Positions 51,294-60,934 of a stretch of 64,000 nucleotides of DNA are shown here, piece by piece. A program made the translations under genes and the position numbers. Numbering within the stretch: the first letter of the stretch is position 1; every line of letters begins with the position of its first letter. Origin of the DNA: Arthrobacter sp. StoSoilB20. GTDB taxonomy: Bacteria; Actinomycetota; Actinomycetes; Actinomycetales; Micrococcaceae. Location of the stretch: positions 124,001 to 188,000 of the forward strand of contig NZ_AP024651.1 in NCBI RefSeq assembly GCF_019977295.1, in the 5' to 3' direction. Under the pieces are notes generated by a model that was not told where the DNA came from, searched no databases, and saw only the letters and a list, made by a program, of their open reading frames with translations.

Positions 51294-52199
51294 ATGGACT
51301 CCCTCGCTGCAGCACCCGGAACCGGCCCGGCCACAAGCCCGCTGCCGGTTCTCCGCAAACCGCGTCCGGCGGCCAGGTTCGAGGACCTGCCGACGGACCG
51401 TACGCTCGTCATGGGAATCCTGAACGTCACCCCGGATTCCTTCAGCGACGGCGGCACGCACCGGACGCCGGATACCGCCATCGCGCTCGGCTTGCGCATG
51501 TTCTACGCCGGCGCGGACATCATCGACGTCGGGGGCGAATCCACGCGCTCGGGTGCCGAGCCCGTTTCCCCTGAGGAAGAACAGCGCCGGGTCATTCCGG
51601 TGATCCAGGCCTTGGTGAAGGCCGGTGCCCTGGTCAGCATCGATACGATGCACACGTCCACTGCGGCCGCTGCGATCGAGGCCGGTGCTGCCATCATCAA
51701 TGACGTGTCAGGCCTGACCATCGAGCCTGGAATGCCCGAGCTCGTTGCCCGGACCAAGGTTCCGTACATCCTTACGCACCGCCGTGGCGACGCCCTGACC
51801 ATGGACAACCTCACGGACTACAACAATGTGACGGAAGATGTGGTGGCTGAGCTGAGCGGGGTCCGCGACAAGCTCTATGCGGCAGGTGTTGCCCCTGAGC
51901 AGGTCATCATCGATCCCGGCCTGGGTTTCTCCAAGAACGAGAACCAGAACTGGGAGATCCTGAAGAACCTGGATCAGCTTTTCACTTTGGGCCACAAGGT
52001 GATGGTGGCCGCATCCCGTAAGCGCTTCCTGGGCTCGTTGCTCACGGTGGCCGGCAAGTCTGCTGCCCCGTTGGAGCGCGATGCCGCAACTGCCGCCATC
52101 ACCGCTTTGAGCGCCACCAAGGGCGCTTGGGCTGTCCGCGTTCACGACGTCGGCCCCAGCCTTGACGCCGTCAAGGTCGCCGCCCGTATCGCCCGCTGA
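51294..52199 (+). CDS. folP: Dihydropteroate synthase
   Basis: A 301-residue TIM-barrel enzyme that joins para-aminobenzoate to the pterin pyrophosphate; target of sulfonamides. The signature VMGILNVTPDSFSDGG, then DVGGESTRSGAEPVS, IINDVSGLTIEPGMP and IIDPGLGFSKNENQN are present. It begins 5 bases after folE. The 30-residue N-terminal extension is usual in Micrococcaceae. Confidence 0.95.
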   Translation: MDSLAAAPGTGPATSPLPVLRKPRPAARFEDLPTDRTLVMGILNVTPDSFSDGGTHRTPDTAIALGLRMFYAGADIIDVGGESTRSGAEPVSPEEEQRRVIPVIQALVKAGALVSIDTMHTSTAAAAIEAGAAIINDVSGLTIEPGMPELVARTKVPYILTHRRGDALTMDNLTDYNNVTEDVVAELSGVRDKLYAAGVAPEQVIIDPGLGFSKNENQNWEILKNLDQLFTLGHKVMVAASRKRFLGSLLTVAGKSAAPLERDAATAAITALSATKGAWAVRVHDVGPSLDAVKVAARIAR

Positions 52200-52210
52200 T
52201 AGGAAACGCT

Positions 52211-52570
52211 GTGGACAGGATCACGCTGACCGGCGTCACCGCCGTCGGTTATCACGGAGTGTTCGATTTCGAGCGCCGTGACGGCCAGCCTTTCGTTGTG
52301 GATGCCGTATTGCACACGGACTTCACCAAGGCGGCCGAGACCGATGACCTCCAATACACGGCGCATTACGGCGAGGTTGCCGGGCTGATCACCCGGCATA
52401 TCGAGGGCGAGCCCTTGAACCTGATCGAGGGCCTGGCTGTCAGGATCGCCGAAGCCATCCTCGCGGACTACAGCGTGGCCGCCGTCGACGTCACTGTCCA
52501 CAAGCCCAAGGCCCCCATCGAGGTGCCGTTCGGCGATGTTACGGTCAGCGTGCATCGGGAGCGGTCATGA
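52211..52570 (+). CDS. folB: Dihydroneopterin aldolase
   Basis: A 119-residue enzyme releasing glycolaldehyde from dihydroneopterin. Motifs include ITLTGVTAVGYHGVFDFERR, the active-site Glu in this stretch, and LNLIEGLAVRIAEAIL. Start GTG 52211. It overlaps folK by 4 bases. The length is typical. Confidence 0.95.
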   Translation: MDRITLTGVTAVGYHGVFDFERRDGQPFVVDAVLHTDFTKAAETDDLQYTAHYGEVAGLITRHIEGEPLNLIEGLAVRIAEAILADYSVAAVDVTVHKPKAPIEVPFGDVTVSVHRERS

Positions 52571-53112
52571 CATCCGGTTACACCAAGGCCATCCTGGCTC
52601 TCGGCAGTAACCTGGGGGAGCGCAACGACACCTTGTCCACAGCAGTGGCGGCCCTGGTGGATCCGCCGGAAGTGCGTCTCCTGGGTGTTTCGCCCGTGGT
52701 GCAGACCAAAGCAGTGGGCGGCCCCGAAGGACAGCCGGACTTCCTGAACATGGTCATGGCGGTGGAAACAACGTTGACCCCGATGCAGCTCCTGGAGCAT
52801 TGCCACCGGGTTGAACAGCAGCACCACCGTACGCGTGAGGTTCGCTGGGGCCCACGAACATTGGATGTGGACATCGTTGTTTACGGCGACGTCGTCAGCG
52901 GGGACCCTGTTCTGACCCTGCCCCATCCGCGGGCGGCTGAGCGCGCATTCGTGCTCTACCCGTGGTCGCTGCTGGAACCGCACGCGCAATTGAACGGGCA
53001 GGGCGTTGCTGAGCTGGCCGCCGTCGCCGCTGACATGCCCGATATCCGGCGTTTCGACGGCTATGGCGACGTCGCCGGAGTACCTGCGACGGGAGCGGTG
53101 GAGCAGCCATGA
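52567..53112 (+). CDS. folK: Hydroxymethyldihydropterin pyrophosphokinase
   Basis: A 181-residue HPPK that transfers pyrophosphate from ATP to hydroxymethyl-dihydropterin. Typical sequence AILALGSNLGERNDTLSTA at the N-terminus and RWGPRTLDVDIVVYGD carrying the two catalytic Asp. It overlaps folB and the DUF3180 gene by 4 bases each. Confidence 0.95.
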   Translation: MTSGYTKAILALGSNLGERNDTLSTAVAALVDPPEVRLLGVSPVVQTKAVGGPEGQPDFLNMVMAVETTLTPMQLLEHCHRVEQQHHRTREVRWGPRTLDVDIVVYGDVVSGDPVLTLPHPRAAERAFVLYPWSLLEPHAQLNGQGVAELAAVAADMPDIRRFDGYGDVAGVPATGAVEQP

Positions 53113-53630
53113 AAGCCATGCGCCCGGTAGTTCTGGTGCTCATTGCCGTCGTCGCTGTGGTCGTTGGCTGGTTGGCGACCGCCACCACCAACCGGTACAG
53201 CATGCCCACTCCGGTCCTGCCGGTCTCGGCGCTGGTGACCATGGCTGTTATTGCCGGTCTCACGCTCATCATGGGGATCCGTGTGCTGCGCTGGCGCAAC
53301 GGCAAAAAGAAGAACATGCTCAACCCGATCCTGGCGGCCAGGACGCTGGTCCTTGCACAAGCCTGCGCTTATGCGGGAACGCTCCTCTTTGGCTGGCATG
53401 CCGGAATTTCGATGGACCTCCTCCGTATTGGCAGCTTGCGGGGCGGCGAAGGAATTCTTTGGAACGCCCTGTTGATGGGCGGAGGTGGCGTGGTGATGGT
53501 GGTGGTCGGACTCGTGGTGGAGCGTTTTTGCCGGATTCCGCCGGAGGACCTTGAAGGTGGTTCTGCAGGACCGGGGACCCGTCGCGGCGAAACCAAGGGT
53601 GAAGGCGAATATGCATACCGTGGCGATTGA
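53109..53630 (+). CDS. DUF3180 membrane protein
   Basis: A 173-residue protein with four hydrophobic segments (VVLVLIAVVAVVVGWLATAT, VSALVTMAVIAGLTLIMGI, LVLAQACAYAGTLLFGWHAG and a Gly-rich GGGGVVMVVVGLVVERF). This matches DUF3180, a family almost always next to folK in actinobacteria. Function unknown. It overlaps folK by 4 and the next gene by 20 bases. Confidence 0.85.
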   Translation: MKAMRPVVLVLIAVVAVVVGWLATATTNRYSMPTPVLPVSALVTMAVIAGLTLIMGIRVLRWRNGKKKNMLNPILAARTLVLAQACAYAGTLLFGWHAGISMDLLRIGSLRGGEGILWNALLMGGGGVVMVVVGLVVERFCRIPPEDLEGGSAGPGTRRGETKGEGEYAYRGD

Positions 53631-54123
53631 TCCCCCCGGCGTCCAGTGGCTGCGGGTTTCCCCAAAGTACGTCACGGTGCGCTTGGTGGAATGGGCAATT
53701 GGCAACGTGCTGATGCTGGCGGTCTTCAGTTTGCCGCTTGTTTTTGTGCTGTTGGGATGGTGGCGGTGGCCGCCGTTGTGGCTGGCGATCGCTGTGCCCG
53801 CAGTGATGCTGGTCCTGGCGCTGTGGCGGCTGGTGTTGATTCCCCGCCAAGTGCGCGCAATAGGCTACGCGGAACGCGACGACGACCTCCTCATTCGCCG
53901 CGGCATCTTCTTCCAGCGCACCATGGTGGTCCCTTACGGCCGGATGCAGTACGTGGACGTTGCAGTGGGACCGGTTGAGCGCAGCCTGGGACTCTGCACC
54001 CTCAAACTCCACACGGCTTCCACGGGTACCAACGCACACCTCCCCGGACTTCCCGCCGAGGAAGGTGCGCGGCTGCGCGAGCAACTTTCGGCCCGTGGAG
54101 AAGCCAGGCTGGCCGGGCTGTGA
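53611..54123 (+). CDS. bPH2 (YdbS-like) membrane protein
   Basis: A 170-residue protein with two membrane helices (GNVLMLAVFSLPLVFVLLGW and PLWLAIAVPAVMLVLALWRL) and a bacterial PH-like domain (LLIRRGIFFQRTMVVPYGRM, QYVDVAVGPVERSLGLCTLK). ATG 53611 starts MHTVAIDPPG, inside the end of the DUF3180 gene. Works with the larger bPH2 protein encoded next, coupled by a 4-base overlap. Role in envelope physiology is unclear. Confidence 0.8.
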   Translation: MHTVAIDPPGVQWLRVSPKYVTVRLVEWAIGNVLMLAVFSLPLVFVLLGWWRWPPLWLAIAVPAVMLVLALWRLVLIPRQVRAIGYAERDDDLLIRRGIFFQRTMVVPYGRMQYVDVAVGPVERSLGLCTLKLHTASTGTNAHLPGLPAEEGARLREQLSARGEARLAGL

Positions 54124-55679
54124 GCCCGGAAGACACTGCGGCGGTTGGCCCGCCGGATAAGACGGCAGCAAGGGTCGACGGCGATTGGAACCGCGTCCAC
54201 CCGGCGTCGCCTTTTGTCCGTGGCTGGGTGGCGCTTGCCGCCGTCGGGTTCTTCTTTGGCCGTGAGGCTTTTGAACGAATGCTGCAGGGCCGGGATGTCC
54301 TGGATCCGAACCTGAACAGCCGGGTGCCGTGGCTTCTGGCCGGCGGTGCCGTGGTGCTCCTGTTGACGGTGGGCAGCTTCATCCTGAGCTGGTATTTCAC
54401 GCGCTACCAGGTTGCTGAAGGGTACGTCCGCGTCAACACCGGCTTCCTTTTCAAGCAGCAACGGCAGGCCCGTTTGGACAGAGTCCAGGCAATTGACATC
54501 GTTCAGCCCCTCTTAGCGAGGATTTTCGGCCTGGCTGAACTCAAGTTTGAAGTGGCCGACGCCGGCGAGTCGGCGGTGCGGTTGGCGTACCTCCCGCTGG
54601 CGCAGGCCAAGCAGCTCCGCGCCACCATCCTGGCGCGGGCCGCCGGTGTTGTCAGCGAGCCCGGTCAGGAGGAGGAAATTCCTGAAGCGCCCGAGCACGT
54701 GGTGCTGTCCGTCCCTCCTGCGCGGCTCATCGGTTCGCTGGTGTTGAGCGAGCAAACCGTGGGGATCCTCGTTGGTGCTGCCGCAGTGGTTGCCATCTCC
54801 GTTTTCACGGAAAACCAGACACTGTTCCTGGCGCTCATCCCTGCGATCCTGGGCATTGGTGCGGCGTATTGGAACTCCTTCAACAAGGGCTACAACTTCA
54901 CGGCCGCAATTTCCCCGGACGGCATCCGCCTGCGGTATGGCCTCCTTGATACGCAGGCGCAGACTGTGCCTCCCGGCCGTATTCAGGCGGTCATGGTGAC
55001 GCAGCCGCCCCTGTGGAGGATCTTCGGCTGGTATCGAATGCATGTCAACGTGGCGGGCTATGGGGTCTCGGGCAGCACCGAGGGTGCCGCCCGCACCATG
55101 CTGTTGCCCGTCGGCATGAAGCCGGATGTCTTGCGGATGATGTCCTTGGTGCTGCCGGATCCGGGAGTTGAAGACCCGGAGCGCGTCTTCACGGCCGGGC
55201 TGGATGGGTTGGCTCCGGCCGGCCCGGATGTTGCCCCGACGGATGGTTTTGTCACGACTCCCCGCCGTGCACGCTGGCTGGCCCCTCTTGGCCGGCGTCG
55301 CAATGGGTTCCTTGCCACACGCACAGCGCTGTTGATCCGGTCCGGTCGGTGGTGGCGCATGCTGGTCCTTGTGCCACATCAGCGGACCCAGTCCATGGCA
55401 CTTCACCAGGGACCGTTGGCCCGCCGCTTCGGGGTAGCCGACCTGGTCCTGCACACTACCGCCGGACCTGTTTCACCCCGGGTGTACCAGGCTGGCGTTG
55501 GGCAGGCTGTGGAGCTGTTCGATCAGCAGGCCGCCCGAGCCCGCGAAGCCCGGAAGCGGCAGACCAGCGAGCAATGGCTGGCGCAGGTGGCGTCCCAGGC
55601 TCCGGAGGTTGCAGCCGCAGCAGAACAGCCGGAACAATCCCAAACTTCACCGCAACAGGAGGACCGCCACGATGGCTAG
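54120..55679 (+). CDS. bPH2 (YdbT-like) membrane protein
   Basis: A 519-residue protein with three bPH2 modules separated by membrane helices (WLLAGGAVVLLLTVGSFILS; TVGILVGAAAVVAISVFTEN then TLFLALIPAILGIGA). Module signatures are RQARLDRVQAIDIVQPLLAR, TVPPGRIQAVMVTQPPLWRI and LVPHQRTQSMALHQGPLARR. Start GTG 54120. Pairs with the preceding YdbS-like protein, as in Bacillus, where the pair is linked to envelope stress tolerance. The C-terminal tail is Gln/Glu-rich. Confidence 0.8.
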   Translation: MSPEDTAAVGPPDKTAARVDGDWNRVHPASPFVRGWVALAAVGFFFGREAFERMLQGRDVLDPNLNSRVPWLLAGGAVVLLLTVGSFILSWYFTRYQVAEGYVRVNTGFLFKQQRQARLDRVQAIDIVQPLLARIFGLAELKFEVADAGESAVRLAYLPLAQAKQLRATILARAAGVVSEPGQEEEIPEAPEHVVLSVPPARLIGSLVLSEQTVGILVGAAAVVAISVFTENQTLFLALIPAILGIGAAYWNSFNKGYNFTAAISPDGIRLRYGLLDTQAQTVPPGRIQAVMVTQPPLWRIFGWYRMHVNVAGYGVSGSTEGAARTMLLPVGMKPDVLRMMSLVLPDPGVEDPERVFTAGLDGLAPAGPDVAPTDGFVTTPRRARWLAPLGRRRNGFLATRTALLIRSGRWWRMLVLVPHQRTQSMALHQGPLARRFGVADLVLHTTAGPVSPRVYQAGVGQAVELFDQQAARAREARKRQTSEQWLAQVASQAPEVAAAAEQPEQSQTSPQQEDRHDG

Positions 55680-56580
55680 GCCAGGACGACTCGGAGTCGG
55701 AATCATCGGCGCCGGCAAGGTGGGTGCCGTGTTGGGCGCCGCTTTGCGCGCGGCCGAGCACGCCGTCGTCGGGGTTTCAGCGGTGTCCGAGGCGAGCCGT
55801 GAGCGGGCCGAAAACCTGCTGCCGGGTGTTCCGGTCCTGGAGATCCAGGACATTGTGGAACGCTCGGAACTGGTGTTGTTGGCTGTTCCGGATGATGCCC
55901 TCGGAGAGTTGGTGGCGGGGCTGGCGAAGCTTGGTGCTTGGCAGCCCGGTCAACTCGTGGCCCATACATCCGGCCGGTTCGGCGTGGGAATCCTGAACCC
56001 CGTCAGGGCTGCGGGCGCGATTCCCTTGGCGCTGCATCCCGCCATGACCTTCACGGGCATGAGCCTGGATTTGACCCGGCTCATGGATTGCACTTTTGGA
56101 GTCACCGCCGATGCGGCCATGTTGCCGATCGCCCAAGCCCTCGTGGTGGAGATGGGTGCCGAGCCGGTGGTCATTGCCGAAGCCGACCGCACCCTCTACC
56201 ACGCAGCCCTCGCGCATAGCTCGAACCACATGGTCACGCTGGTGGCCCAGGCATCCCAGATGCTGCGGGAGATCGGCGTCGAATCCCCTGAATCGATGCT
56301 CGGTCCGTTGCTTCGCGCGACGCTGGAGAACGCCCTTGCCTCCGGCGAATCCGCACTCACCGGTCCTGTAGCGCGCGGGGATGTTGGTACCGTTTCCGCG
56401 CACGCCCAGGCGCTGAAAGAGTACGACGGCGGTGCCGGCGGCGATGTCCTCGCGGCCTACCAGGCCATGGCACGCGCCACCGCGCGCCGGGCAGGAAGCC
56501 GTGGGATCCTGCGGCCCGAACAACTGAACGAGATTGACGAGGCGCTGGGCGGAGAGCCCAAGTCGCCGGAAGGAAACTGA
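55672..56580 (+). CDS. Rossmann-like DUF2520 protein
   Basis: A 302-residue predicted NAD(P)-binding protein. The Rossmann motif is [20 protein letters not shown], followed by [19 protein letters not shown], then a DUF2520 C-terminal helical domain ([20 protein letters not shown]). Homologues resemble ketopantoate-reductase-like proteins; its position just before panC hints at pantothenate synthesis (inference). ATG 55672, with AGGAGGACC upstream, overlaps the previous gene by 8 bases. Confidence 0.8.
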   Translation: MARPGRLGVGIIGAGKVGAVLGAALRAAEHAVVGVSAVSEASRERAENLLPGVPVLEIQDIVERSELVLLAVPDDALGELVAGLAKLGAWQPGQLVAHTSGRFGVGILNPVRAAGAIPLALHPAMTFTGMSLDLTRLMDCTFGVTADAAMLPIAQALVVEMGAEPVVIAEADRTLYHAALAHSSNHMVTLVAQASQMLREIGVESPESMLGPLLRATLENALASGESALTGPVARGDVGTVSAHAQALKEYDGGAGGDVLAAYQAMARATARRAGSRGILRPEQLNEIDEALGGEPKSPEGN

Positions 56581-56585
56581 AGATC

Positions 56586-57488
56586 ATGGCCATCAAACTC
56601 GTGACCACTGCAGCCGAACTGCGCGCCGAAAGTGCCCGCCTCCTTGCTGCCAAGGGCGGAAACTCGCAGGGCCTTGTGCCCACCATGGGCGCCCTGCACT
56701 CTGGCCACGCATCGCTTGCGCGGACGGCCGTGGCAGAGAACGACGTCGTGGTGGCCACCATCTTCGTAAACCCGCTGCAATTCGGCGATGCCGTGGACCT
56801 GGACCGCTACCCGCGCACGCTCGATGCCGACATGGCCCTGCTGGATGCCGAAGGCGTCGACCTCGTCTTCGCCCCGTCCGTTGACGAGGTTTACCCCGGC
56901 GGCCGGCCGCTGGTTCGCGTAACCTCCGGACCACTGGGCGAAAAGTGGGAGGGTGCATCGCGCCCCGGCCACTTCGACGGAGCCCTCACGGTGGTGGCCA
57001 AACTATTGCACTACGGGCTTCCCGGAGGTGCTGCAGCGGACGGCACGACGGCGGCCTACCGGGCTTACTTCGGACAGAAGGACGCGCAGCAGCTGGCATT
57101 GGTGAAGCGGATGGTCGCGGACCTGAACTTTCCGGTCGAGATAGTTCCTGTGCCCATTGTCCGCAGTGAAGACGGACTGGCGCTCTCGAGCCGCAACAGG
57201 TTCCTTTCCGAGGAGGAACGCGAGGCTGCCCTCGTCCTTTCCCGGGCTTTGCGCCTTATTGAGTCCCGCGCAAACGCGCACGAACCGCTTGACCTTGACT
57301 CCGCCGTCGCGCTTGTTGAATCCCAGCCGCTGGTGGAACTGGACTATTTCGACGTCGTCGATCCCGTCACGCTGGAGCCGCTCGCCGAGAACTGCAAGGA
57401 GACTCCGTTCCGCGGGGAAGGCCTGGCGATCATTGCGGCAAAGGTGGGGCCGGTACGCCTGATTGATAACGCCCCATTGTTCTCCTGA
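56586..57488 (+). CDS. panC: Pantothenate synthetase
   Basis: A 300-residue enzyme that joins pantoate and beta-alanine using ATP. Signature motifs: [18 protein letters not shown] (HxGH), then [37 protein letters not shown] and [17 protein letters not shown], and [19 protein letters not shown]. Starts 5 bases after the DUF2520 gene. Last gene of the ftsH-fol operon. The length is typical. Confidence 0.95.
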   Translation: MAIKLVTTAAELRAESARLLAAKGGNSQGLVPTMGALHSGHASLARTAVAENDVVVATIFVNPLQFGDAVDLDRYPRTLDADMALLDAEGVDLVFAPSVDEVYPGGRPLVRVTSGPLGEKWEGASRPGHFDGALTVVAKLLHYGLPGGAAADGTTAAYRAYFGQKDAQQLALVKRMVADLNFPVEIVPVPIVRSEDGLALSSRNRFLSEEEREAALVLSRALRLIESRANAHEPLDLDSAVALVESQPLVELDYFDVVDPVTLEPLAENCKETPFRGEGLAIIAAKVGPVRLIDNAPLFS

Positions 57489-57593
57489 CGTTTGGAATTT
57501 TCCTGCTGACGGGAATTGCTTGGGCGCTTAGACTGTTCTAGTCTTCACCGGCATCGATCGCCGGACACCAAATCCAACCCTTGGGGAATCCTC

Positions 57594-59105
57594 ATGTCTA
57601 CCGACGTCACGTCCGACGCCAACGGAAAGCCTGAATCCGGTGCATCCGGTTCCGTCGCCTCAGCAGAGCCGGCGGCTTCCCAGGCTCCGCAGGTTCCGGC
57701 GTTTCAAGCCCCTGTGTCCGGGAAAATGTCACGTGAATCCGTGACGGTTATTGTCACCCTCCTGGTGGCAACCTTCGTGGTGATCCTTAACGAGACCATC
57801 ATGAACGTCGCCCTCCAGCGGCTCATGACGGACCTCCAAGTCAGTGCATCCACCGTGCAGTGGCTGGCCACCGGGTTCATGCTGACCATGGCAGTTGTCA
57901 TTCCCACCACCGGGTTCATCCTTCAGCGGATGAGCACCCGCGGGGCGTTCATGCTGGCCATGGGATTCTTCAGCGGCGGAACGCTGCTTGCCGCTCTGGC
58001 ACCGGGCTTCCTCGTGTTGTTGCTGGCGCGCATTGTCCAGGCCGGCGGTACTGCCATCATGCTGCCGCTGCTCATGACCACCATCCTGACGCTGGTACCC
58101 ATGTCCAAACGCGGTGCCGTCATGGGCAACGTCAGCATTGCCATTTCGGTTGCTCCGGCCATGGGCCCCACCGTTTCCGGCATCATCCTGGACAACTTCT
58201 CGTGGCGCTTCATGTTCGTGTTCGTGCTGCCGGTTGCCCTGGCTGCATTCGCAATTGGTGCCAAGTACCTCACCAACGTGGGTGAACGCGAGAAGACCAC
58301 GCTGGACGTTCCTTCAGTGATCCTCACCGTTCCCGCCTTCGGTGGGCTGGTGTACGGCCTCAGCCAGATTGGCGGCGCCGAGGCCGGCGTAGTTCCCGTC
58401 ATCGCACTGGTAGTTGGGGTTCTCTGCCTTGCGTTGTTTGTCTTCCGGCAGCTCAATCTCCAGAAGTCCGACGCCCCGCTGCTGGATCTTCGCGCTTTCA
58501 AGTTCCGGATGTTCACGGTATCCACGCTGCTGATGGTCGTTGCCATGATGGCCCTGTTCGGCGGCGTGATCCTGTTGCCGCTGTACCTGCAGAACACCTT
58601 GCACCTTCAGCCGCTGGAGACCGGGCTGGCATTGCTGCCCGGTGGTCTGGCCATGGGCTTGCTGGGCCCTGTCATCGGACGGATTTTCGACAAAGTAGGT
58701 CCCCTGCCGCTCACCGTCTCCGGCTCCGTGCTTATGGTCCTGACACTGTGGCAGTTCTCCCGCCTGGATGAGGGAAGTTCGCTTGGCTGGGTCATCGCCT
58801 TGCACGTCACCCTGAGCCTTGGACTGGCACTGCTGTTCACGCCGGCGTTCACCACTGGCCTCAACCCGTTGCCGCCGCACCTTTACTCCCACGGTTCGGC
58901 AATCATCAGCACCGCCCAGCAGGTTTCCGGTGCAGCCGGCACGGCACTGCTTGTGTCCATCTACGCAGTGGTTTCGGCATCGTCCGGTTTGGTGGCCGGG
59001 ATGCAGGCAGCTTTCCTGGCCGCAACAGTGATCGCTGTAGCGGCAGTGGTGCTCGGCGCCATGATGCGCAAGACCGAAGGTGCCGGAGGACACGGGGGCC
59101 ACTGA
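57594..59105 (+). CDS. MDR-type MFS transporter (DHA2 family)
   Basis: A 503-residue major facilitator with about 14 membrane helices, the DHA2 pattern of proton-coupled drug exporters. Motif: NVALQRLMTDLQVSASTVQW and LATGFMLTMAVVIPTTGFIL, the DHA2 start, then MGPTVSGIILDNFSWRFMFV (motif C). Acidic residues in the first helix (LNETIMN) are retained. The N-terminal 40 residues are Ala/Ser/Pro-rich and cytoplasmic. ATG 57594. Substrate unknown. Ends before a long repeat region. Confidence 0.85.
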   Translation: MSTDVTSDANGKPESGASGSVASAEPAASQAPQVPAFQAPVSGKMSRESVTVIVTLLVATFVVILNETIMNVALQRLMTDLQVSASTVQWLATGFMLTMAVVIPTTGFILQRMSTRGAFMLAMGFFSGGTLLAALAPGFLVLLLARIVQAGGTAIMLPLLMTTILTLVPMSKRGAVMGNVSIAISVAPAMGPTVSGIILDNFSWRFMFVFVLPVALAAFAIGAKYLTNVGEREKTTLDVPSVILTVPAFGGLVYGLSQIGGAEAGVVPVIALVVGVLCLALFVFRQLNLQKSDAPLLDLRAFKFRMFTVSTLLMVVAMMALFGGVILLPLYLQNTLHLQPLETGLALLPGGLAMGLLGPVIGRIFDKVGPLPLTVSGSVLMVLTLWQFSRLDEGSSLGWVIALHVTLSLGLALLFTPAFTTGLNPLPPHLYSHGSAIISTAQQVSGAAGTALLVSIYAVVSASSGLVAGMQAAFLAATVIAVAAVVLGAMMRKTEGAGGHGGH

Positions 59106-59240
59106 CCCGCGCTTCTCGCGTCTTCCTGCAGCGCTCCTCCACTTCGGTGGGGGAGCGCTGTTGGGTTTAAGGGTGCTGCGCGGCATGGCCTCCCGGTTTC
59201 GATTGGCTGCCGGAGGGGCGGGGGCCCGCTGCTGGTTGGG

Positions 59241-59354
59241 TCGCACTGCTGGACGGCGGGGGCGCACTGCTCGAGGGGAAGGGGGGCGCACTGTTGGAGG
59301 GGACGGGGGCGCACTGTTGGAGGGGCGGGGGGGGCGCACTGCTGGAGGGGCGGC
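59241..59354. repeat. Short tandem repeats, about 24 bp
   Basis: GGCGCACTG-C/T-TGGAGGGG units start at 59261, 59285, 59308 and 59333, 23-25 bases apart, with a mutated copy (TCGCACTGCTGGACGG) at 59241. They are adjacent to the larger tandem array. No gene is credible here; the open frames across it are products of composition. Confidence 0.75.
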
Positions 59355-59364
59355 GTCATCCTCG

Positions 59365-60370
59365 GCGCGCTCGGTCGTTCCTCCCTTGGACGCGCGCTGC
59401 CGGATGCCCCCGCCCCTCCCGACGCTCTCTCACTTCCCCCTGGATTGGCGGCGGATCCTCTCTCATGTCCCCCGGTCTTGGGGTGGATCCTCTCTCACAT
59501 CCCCGGGTTTGGTTGGCGGCTGTTGGATGGATGGGGTCTTCCTTGGTGCGCTTGGTCGTTCTTCCCTTGGGCGCGCGCTGCCGGACGGCCCCGCCCCTCC
59601 CCAACGCTCCTTCATGTCCCCTGGGTTTGGGGGTGGATCCTCTCTCACGTCCCCCGGGTTTGGGGCGGATCCTCTCTCATGTCCCCCGGGTTTGGCTGGC
59701 GGCTGGGCGGGGCTCTTCCTAGGTGCGCCTGGTCGTTTCTCCTTTGGGATGCGCGCTGCGGGATGCCTCCGCCCCTTCCCAACGCTCTCGCACTTCCCCG
59801 GGTTTGGGGTGGATCCTCTCTCATGTCTCCCGGGTTGCGGGGTGGCTGTTGTTTGGATGGGGGTCTTCCTTGGTGCGCTTGGTCGTTCTTCCCTTGGGCG
59901 CGGGCTGCCAGATGTCCCTGTACCTTCCGACGCTCTTTCACTTCCCCTGGGGTTGGGGGCGGATCCTCTCTCACGTCCCCCGGTCTTGGGCCGGATGCCC
60001 GCTCACTTCCCAGGGGTTGGGTTGGCGGCTGGTCGGGTGGGACATTCTGGGGTGCGCTTGGTCGTTCTTCCTTTGGATGCGCGCTGTCGGATGTCCCTGT
60101 ACCTTCCGATGCTCTTTCACTTCCCCTGGGGTTGGGGGCGGATCTTCTCTCACGTCCCCCGGTCTTGGGCCGGATGCCCGCTCACTTCCCAGGGGTTGGG
60201 TTGGCGGCTGGTCGGGTGGGACATTCTGGGGTGCGCTTGGTCGTTCTTCCTTTGGGCGCGCGCTGTCGGATGTCCCTGCACCTTCCGATGCTCTTTCACT
60301 TCCCCCGGGGTTGGGGGCGGGTCCTCTCTCACAACCCCCGGGGTCGGGGGTTGATCCTCTCTCACGTCGC
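59365..60370. repeat. Tandem array of six imperfect units, about 180 bp
   Basis: A landmark GTGCGCTTGGTCGTTCTTCC-like string starts each unit at 59365, 59546, 59723, 59873, 60052 and 60231, giving spacings of 181, 177, 150, 179 and 179. Each unit ends in one or two copies of GGATCCTCTCTCA-GTCCCC. Long open frames exist in several frames but shift between units because 179 is not a multiple of 3 and have no ribosome sites. The array lies between the MFS gene and the rRNA promoter. Confidence 0.85.
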
Positions 60371-60509
60371 GTCGCGTCTCATGTCTTGGGGGTTGTGTTG
60401 TGTGATGGGGTTCACGGGGGTTTGTTTTTGGTGTTTGGGGGTGTTTTGTGGGGGTGTGGTTGGTGTTTTCGTTGTGTTTTCGGGGTTTTTGGGTGGTGTT
60501 GGTGTGGAT

Positions 60510-60538
60510 TTGGTGTGGGGGTGGGGCGCGTGTAAAGT
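60510..60538 (+). promoter_or_regulatory. Candidate rRNA operon promoter
   Basis: TTGGTG (60510-60515) and TAAAGT (60533-60538) are separated by exactly 17 bases, in a G/T-rich setting upstream of the 16S gene. Around 400 bases of leader follow. It is the best sigma-70-type promoter in the leader. Confidence 0.5.
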
Positions 60539-60742
60539 TATTCGAGTCGCCGCCGCTGATGCGGAAATGATGGTGACAGACTCCCTTCAGATTGCCGGTT
60601 TCGGTGGTGCTTTGGTGCGCTTCCGGGTTGGTGTGGGAGGCCTGGGGTTGGTTTGCTTTGTGCGGCTGGTTCGGGTAAGTTTGAAAAGTTGCTCCGGAGC
60701 GATCCTGGACCCTGGTGGGTGTGGGTGGTGCCGGTAGTGTCT

Positions 60743-60775
60743 GTTGTTTGAGAACTCAATAGTGTGCCAAGTTTG
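60743..60775 (+). promoter_or_regulatory. rRNA leader antitermination box
   Basis: GTTGTTTGAGAACTCAATAG and the following GTGTGCCAAG match the leader element found before actinobacterial 16S genes (boxA-like). A second copy, TTGTTTGAGAACTACATAGT, lies in the 16S-23S spacer at about 62859. Confidence 0.75.
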
Positions 60776-60934
60776 TTGATGCCGATTGTTTTATTGATTG
60801 GTTGAAATTATGGCCAGGTTGCTGCGCACCCCCGTGTGTGGTGGTCTGGTTTTCAGCTGGTTTCGAATTTTGTGCAGCCGCGTCCTGTCGTTATTTCCGG
60901 TGGGTGTGGTTGTGTCTGTTTGATTTGTTTTACT

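Noticed and set aside
59365..60370. CRISPR array
   Set aside because: Units of about 180 bp are contiguous and imperfect, with no short identical repeats separated by unique spacers and no cas genes.
59080..60737. Overlapping open frames of 424, 430 and 270 codons in the repeat region
   Set aside because: Frames result from stop-poor tandem repeats; unit length shifts frame, no ribosome site, low-complexity sequence.
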